From JAWXVD01 sp044425705 (GTDB lineage: Bacteria; Bacillota; Clostridia; Lachnospirales; Lachnospiraceae), in the NCBI GenBank assembly GCA_044425705.1, contig JAWXVD010000174.1, positions 1 through 5,703 on the forward strand: 5,703 bases of DNA. The letters are read 5' to 3'. The position numbers were made by a program, and so were the translations under genes. Under the pieces are notes generated by a model. The model was not told the DNA's origin. It saw only the letters and a list, made by a program, of their open reading frames with translations, and searched no databases. Below are positions 5,560 to 5,703 of the stretch, piece by piece (within the stretch, counting starts at the first letter, position 1; each line of letters starts with the position of its first letter).

Positions 5560-5586
5560 ATTTTCATACATCGCTACTTTTGTTGT
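5544..5586. terminator. Bidirectional terminator overlapping the end of paralogue 2
   Basis: AAAAGTAGCGATGTA at 5544-5558 pairs perfectly with TACATCGCTACTTTT at 5567-5581 around an 8-nt loop. The plus strand continues in a T-rich run. On the minus strand the stem ends in TTTTTT (5547-5542), so it would also terminate the SHOCT gene arriving from the right. The left arm encodes the last five codons of paralogue 2 and most of its TAG stop (5557-5559). Confidence 0.9.
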
Positions 5587-5646
5587 TGCGTAAAATAATT
5601 TTTTGCTTACAGCACGTATTGTTTTTTGAATTGCTAAAGGGTGTGC

Positions 5647-5703
5647 TCATAATCCTAATAATTGTTTTTTCTTAGCTTCAAATTCTTCTTGAGAAATAAT
5701 TCC
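5647..5703 (-). CDS. SHOCT-domain protein, C-terminal end (5' part outside window)
   Basis: Reading the minus strand from the right edge gives GIISQEEFEAKKKQLLGL and then TGA. This is the characteristic C-terminal half of the SHOCT (short C-terminal) domain, a roughly 30-residue module of the form GxIxxEEFxxxKxxLL found at the ends of many bacterial proteins. Its role is thought to be oligomerisation or interaction, but it is poorly defined. Only 18 codons are visible, so what the rest of the protein does is unknown. It converges on paralogue 2 and shares the hairpin at 5544-5581. It is too short for routine ORF calling but the motif is very recognisable. Confidence 0.82.
   Translation of the reverse strand, partial: GIISQEEFEAKKKQLLGL

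Overview
The window looks like part of an integrative conjugative element (ICE) from a low-GC Gram-positive host (Bacillota, probably Clostridia or a relative). The reasons are AT-rich DNA, strong purine-rich ribosome binding sites, sigma-A-type promoters, and the C-terminal half of a VirB4/TraE-type conjugation ATPase of the kind carried by Tn1549-like elements. The species cannot be named from the sequence.

Layout. (1) Positions 1-1294, plus strand: 3' part of the VirB4-like ATPase gene, entering from the left edge and ending at its natural C-terminus. (2) Positions 1341-1386: a nested hairpin with T-rich flanks, lying between two converging transcription units. (3) Positions 4652 down to 1394, minus strand: a compact four-gene operon in the order MarR-type repressor, MATE multidrug efflux pump, double-GNAT acetyltransferase, SnoaL/NTF2-like small protein. 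Junctions are 14 nt, an 11-nt overlap and 5 nt. (4) Positions 4591-4832: the divergent control region. (5) Positions 4833-5147 and 5251-5559, plus strand: two paralogous small proteins of unknown function. (6) Positions 5544-5586: a terminator whose stem contains the stop codon of the second paralogue. (7) Positions 5647-5703, minus strand: the last 18 codons of a SHOCT-domain protein.

How it may work. The minus-strand operon reads as a self-controlled detoxification or resistance cassette inserted beside the transfer genes. Its promoter is an exact TTGACA-N17-TATAAT, and a 19-bp palindrome fills the whole spacer, so the MarR protein encoded by the first gene probably represses its own operon until a ligand releases it. 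The pump would then export a toxic compound and the acetyltransferase would modify it or a related amine. The arrangement resembles mepR-mepA (MarR + MATE) combined with blt-bltD (pump + polyamine acetyltransferase). The substrate is unknown.

The least explained part is the pair of tandem paralogues with an ungapped conserved N-terminal region of about 68 residues and divergent charged tails. The first has its own promoter, preceded by two 9-bp direct repeats 22 bp apart. Three coding starts are placed downstream of the longest possible ORF because the ribosome binding sites decide them (4590, 4833 and 5251).
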